Source of the DNA: Euryhalocaulis caribicus
Lineage (GTDB): Bacteria; Pseudomonadota; Alphaproteobacteria; Caulobacterales; Maricaulaceae
NCBI RefSeq assembly: GCF_000412185.1
Contig: NZ_ASJA01000004.1
Coordinates: forward strand, 181,769-245,768
Reading direction: 5' to 3'
Length of the DNA stretch: 64,000 nt
Shown here: positions 63,134 through 64,000 of the stretch, one piece after another
How positions within the stretch are numbered: the stretch's first letter is position 1
How the letters are laid out: each line of letters opens with the position of its first letter
Notes under the pieces: generated by a model
Told to the model about the DNA's origin: nothing
Seen by the model: the letters and a program-made list of their open reading frames with translations, nothing else
Databases searched by the model: none
Position numbers and translations under genes: made by a program

Positions 63134-63223
63134 GTCATCCCGGACTTGATCCGGGATCTCGGCAAAGCTTGCGCTCACGTTCGCCGAGACCCCGCATCGC
63201 GGCTTTGCCTTGTGCGGGATGAC
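63134..63223. repeat. 90-bp palindromic intergenic repeat
   Basis: Bounded by GTCATCCCG and CGGGATGAC. Inside are CCCGGACTTGATCCGGG and CTCGGC/GCCGAG arms. TCATCCCGGACTTGATCCGGGA is a motif often seen in alphaproteobacterial intergenic repeats. Confidence 0.75.
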
Positions 63224-63662
63224 AAAATAAGGGGATGAATTTGAAAATATCAGACCGGCCTCCGGGACGGCGTAAGCTCGTCCCTGTTCGCCGTCATGCG
63301 AGGGGCTTCGGATCCGGTCGCCCGAGGGACGGAGTTGAACGCGGTTCCTTAGGATACGGCATGGCTCGACCGAGTCCGTGCGCGTCCCGGCGCACCGCCA
63401 GGCGCCAGTCTGAGGCTGAAATGCCCTGGCTATTAAGACTCTGGCGGCAGCGGATGGAGAGGCCGGTCGAGGCGACTCCCGCCCTCCGCAAAAGAACCGC
63501 GCGGCGCGTCTTTCCGAGACGCGAAACATACAAACACACGGTAACCGGCGTCCCGACAGACGCGCCGCACCACCCTCGTGTTTCTCTTTTCCAACCTCTG
63601 CGGCCAGCGGGCCGTGGAGGCGGAGGCGCTTCCCCCAACGAGTCCCCGGAAATCGCGAAGTG
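63224..63662. other. 439 bp without a supported feature
   Basis: Long open frames exist on both strands, but they encode Arg/Pro-rich sequences without start signals or family resemblance. No tRNA, tmRNA, RNase P or SRP RNA hallmark was recognised. Only small GC-rich stems are seen. Confidence 0.5.
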
Positions 63663-63715
63663 ATTATCCGGGGTCCAGAGATAGCGGCCCCGTTGCAAGC
63701 TGGATCCCGGATAAT
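63663..63715. repeat. Inverted repeat with ATTATCCGG ends
   Basis: ATTATCCGGGGTCCA (63663-63677) and TGGATCCCGGATAAT (63701-63715) are inverted arms with a single mismatch, around a 23-base centre. Confidence 0.75.
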
Positions 63716-63760
63716 GGCTGCGCCATTTCCGGGAGCTGAATGAGAGAAAGGCAAAAAAGA

Positions 63761-63860
63761 CCGTCATCCTCCGACGGAGCGCAGCGGAGATCGGAGGACC
63801 CAGTTGAAATCTTTGCGCCCCACGATCCCTGGGTCCTCCGGTCAAGCCGGAGGATGACGG
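63761..63860. repeat. 100-bp palindromic intergenic repeat
   Basis: The ends CCGTCATCCTCCG and CGGAGGATGACGG are perfect inverted copies. Inner arms GGAGGACCCAG and CTGGGTCCTCC pair as well, giving a long nested hairpin. Confidence 0.8.
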
Positions 63861-63888
63861 TTGAAGAGAAGTGGACGGTAGAAAAAGT

Positions 63889-63964
63889 CCCCTCGCCCCC
63901 GAGAGGGGGAGAGGGCTTGAGGCTCCAAATCCACCGGATTTGGCAAGCCGAAAGGGTGAGGGGG
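63889..63964. repeat. Nested palindromes near the window end
   Basis: CCCTCGCCCCCGAGAGGGGGAGAGGG (63890-63915, shown here only as a C-run/G-run hairpin) is followed by CCAAATCC-ACC-GGATTTGG (63925-63943), and CCCCTC is matched by GAGGGG at the far end. Confidence 0.6.
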
Positions 63965-64000
63965 CGGGCCTCAGAATAAGGCGCTCAACATCAACGCCTC

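Noticed and set aside
63235..63663. 142-codon plus-strand frame in the repeat-rich end region
   Set aside because: Arg/Pro-rich without start signal; flanked by palindromic repeats on both sides. An RNA gene was considered (tmRNA, RNase P, SRP RNA, 6S), but no diagnostic core was found.

Overview
The window is a GC-rich, gene-dense chromosomal segment of a flagellated alphaproteobacterium related to the Caulobacterales (Caulobacter, Maricaulis, Hyphomonadaceae, Parvularculales type). This rests on a CckA-type hybrid kinase directly behind fliQ-fliR-flhB, recA and alaS close by, fliX divergent from flgI, an FlbY-like gene after flgI, CtrA-type TTAA-N7-TTAA boxes, an alphaproteobacterial LexA box at recA and a one-cysteine DksA. 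The species cannot be named from the sequence alone.

Layout. 1-11117: four large RTX proteins on the + strand (the end of one subtilase, a complete subtilase with a P domain, a protein of RTX repeats only, and a serralysin-like metalloprotease). They share a C-terminal module typical of type I secretion substrates, and strong terminators follow three of them. 11164-14880: a sulfotransferase-like gene, an AlgI-type O-acyltransferase and an AlgX/AlgJ-like protein, probably for modifying a surface glycan. 14907-28189: mostly housekeeping and small regulatory genes (PhoH-like, gamma carbonic anhydrase, tandem PilZ, PAS, trmJ, icd, CPA2 antiporter, alaS, recA, cupin, ArsR/AHSA1 pair). 28358-33019: fliQ-fliR-flhB-cckA. 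33247-39409: two coupled DUF885 lipoproteins, an 815-residue secreted protein with a HELFH motif, and a Kazal-domain lipoprotein. 39483-42596: flgB-flgC-fliE, divergent fliO-fliP and a DUF2459-type protein. 42636-46321: a VCBS/cadherin-repeat protein divergent from an AraC regulator. 46318-56497: fliL-fliM-DUF6468-MotE-like-TPR, divergent from flgF-flgG-flgA-flgH-VOC. 56500-60213: bacteriophytochrome kinase with coupled heme oxygenase, then dksA. 60365-62922: fliX, divergent from flgI-flgJ(N)-flbY-like. 62923-64000: about 1.1 kb without a convincing gene, full of palindromic intergenic repeats.

How the parts fit. The flagellar genes carry readable control sites. The fliQ and flgB promoters have a CtrA box followed, at identical spacing, by a 13-bp dyad GGCA(A/G)-N4-TGCC or its near form. 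The same dyad lies about 100 bp upstream of two sigma-54 promoters (flgF and flgI), which fits the FlbD/ftr logic of Caulobacter: early genes activated by CtrA and later ones by FlbD with sigma-54. cckA sits in the CtrA-box fliQ operon, suggesting feedback. A further CtrA box lies before the tandem-PilZ gene. The secreted proteins (three proteases, a putative fourth, DUF885 lipoproteins and a Kazal inhibitor) suggest a proteolytic, particle- or surface-associated lifestyle; this is inference.
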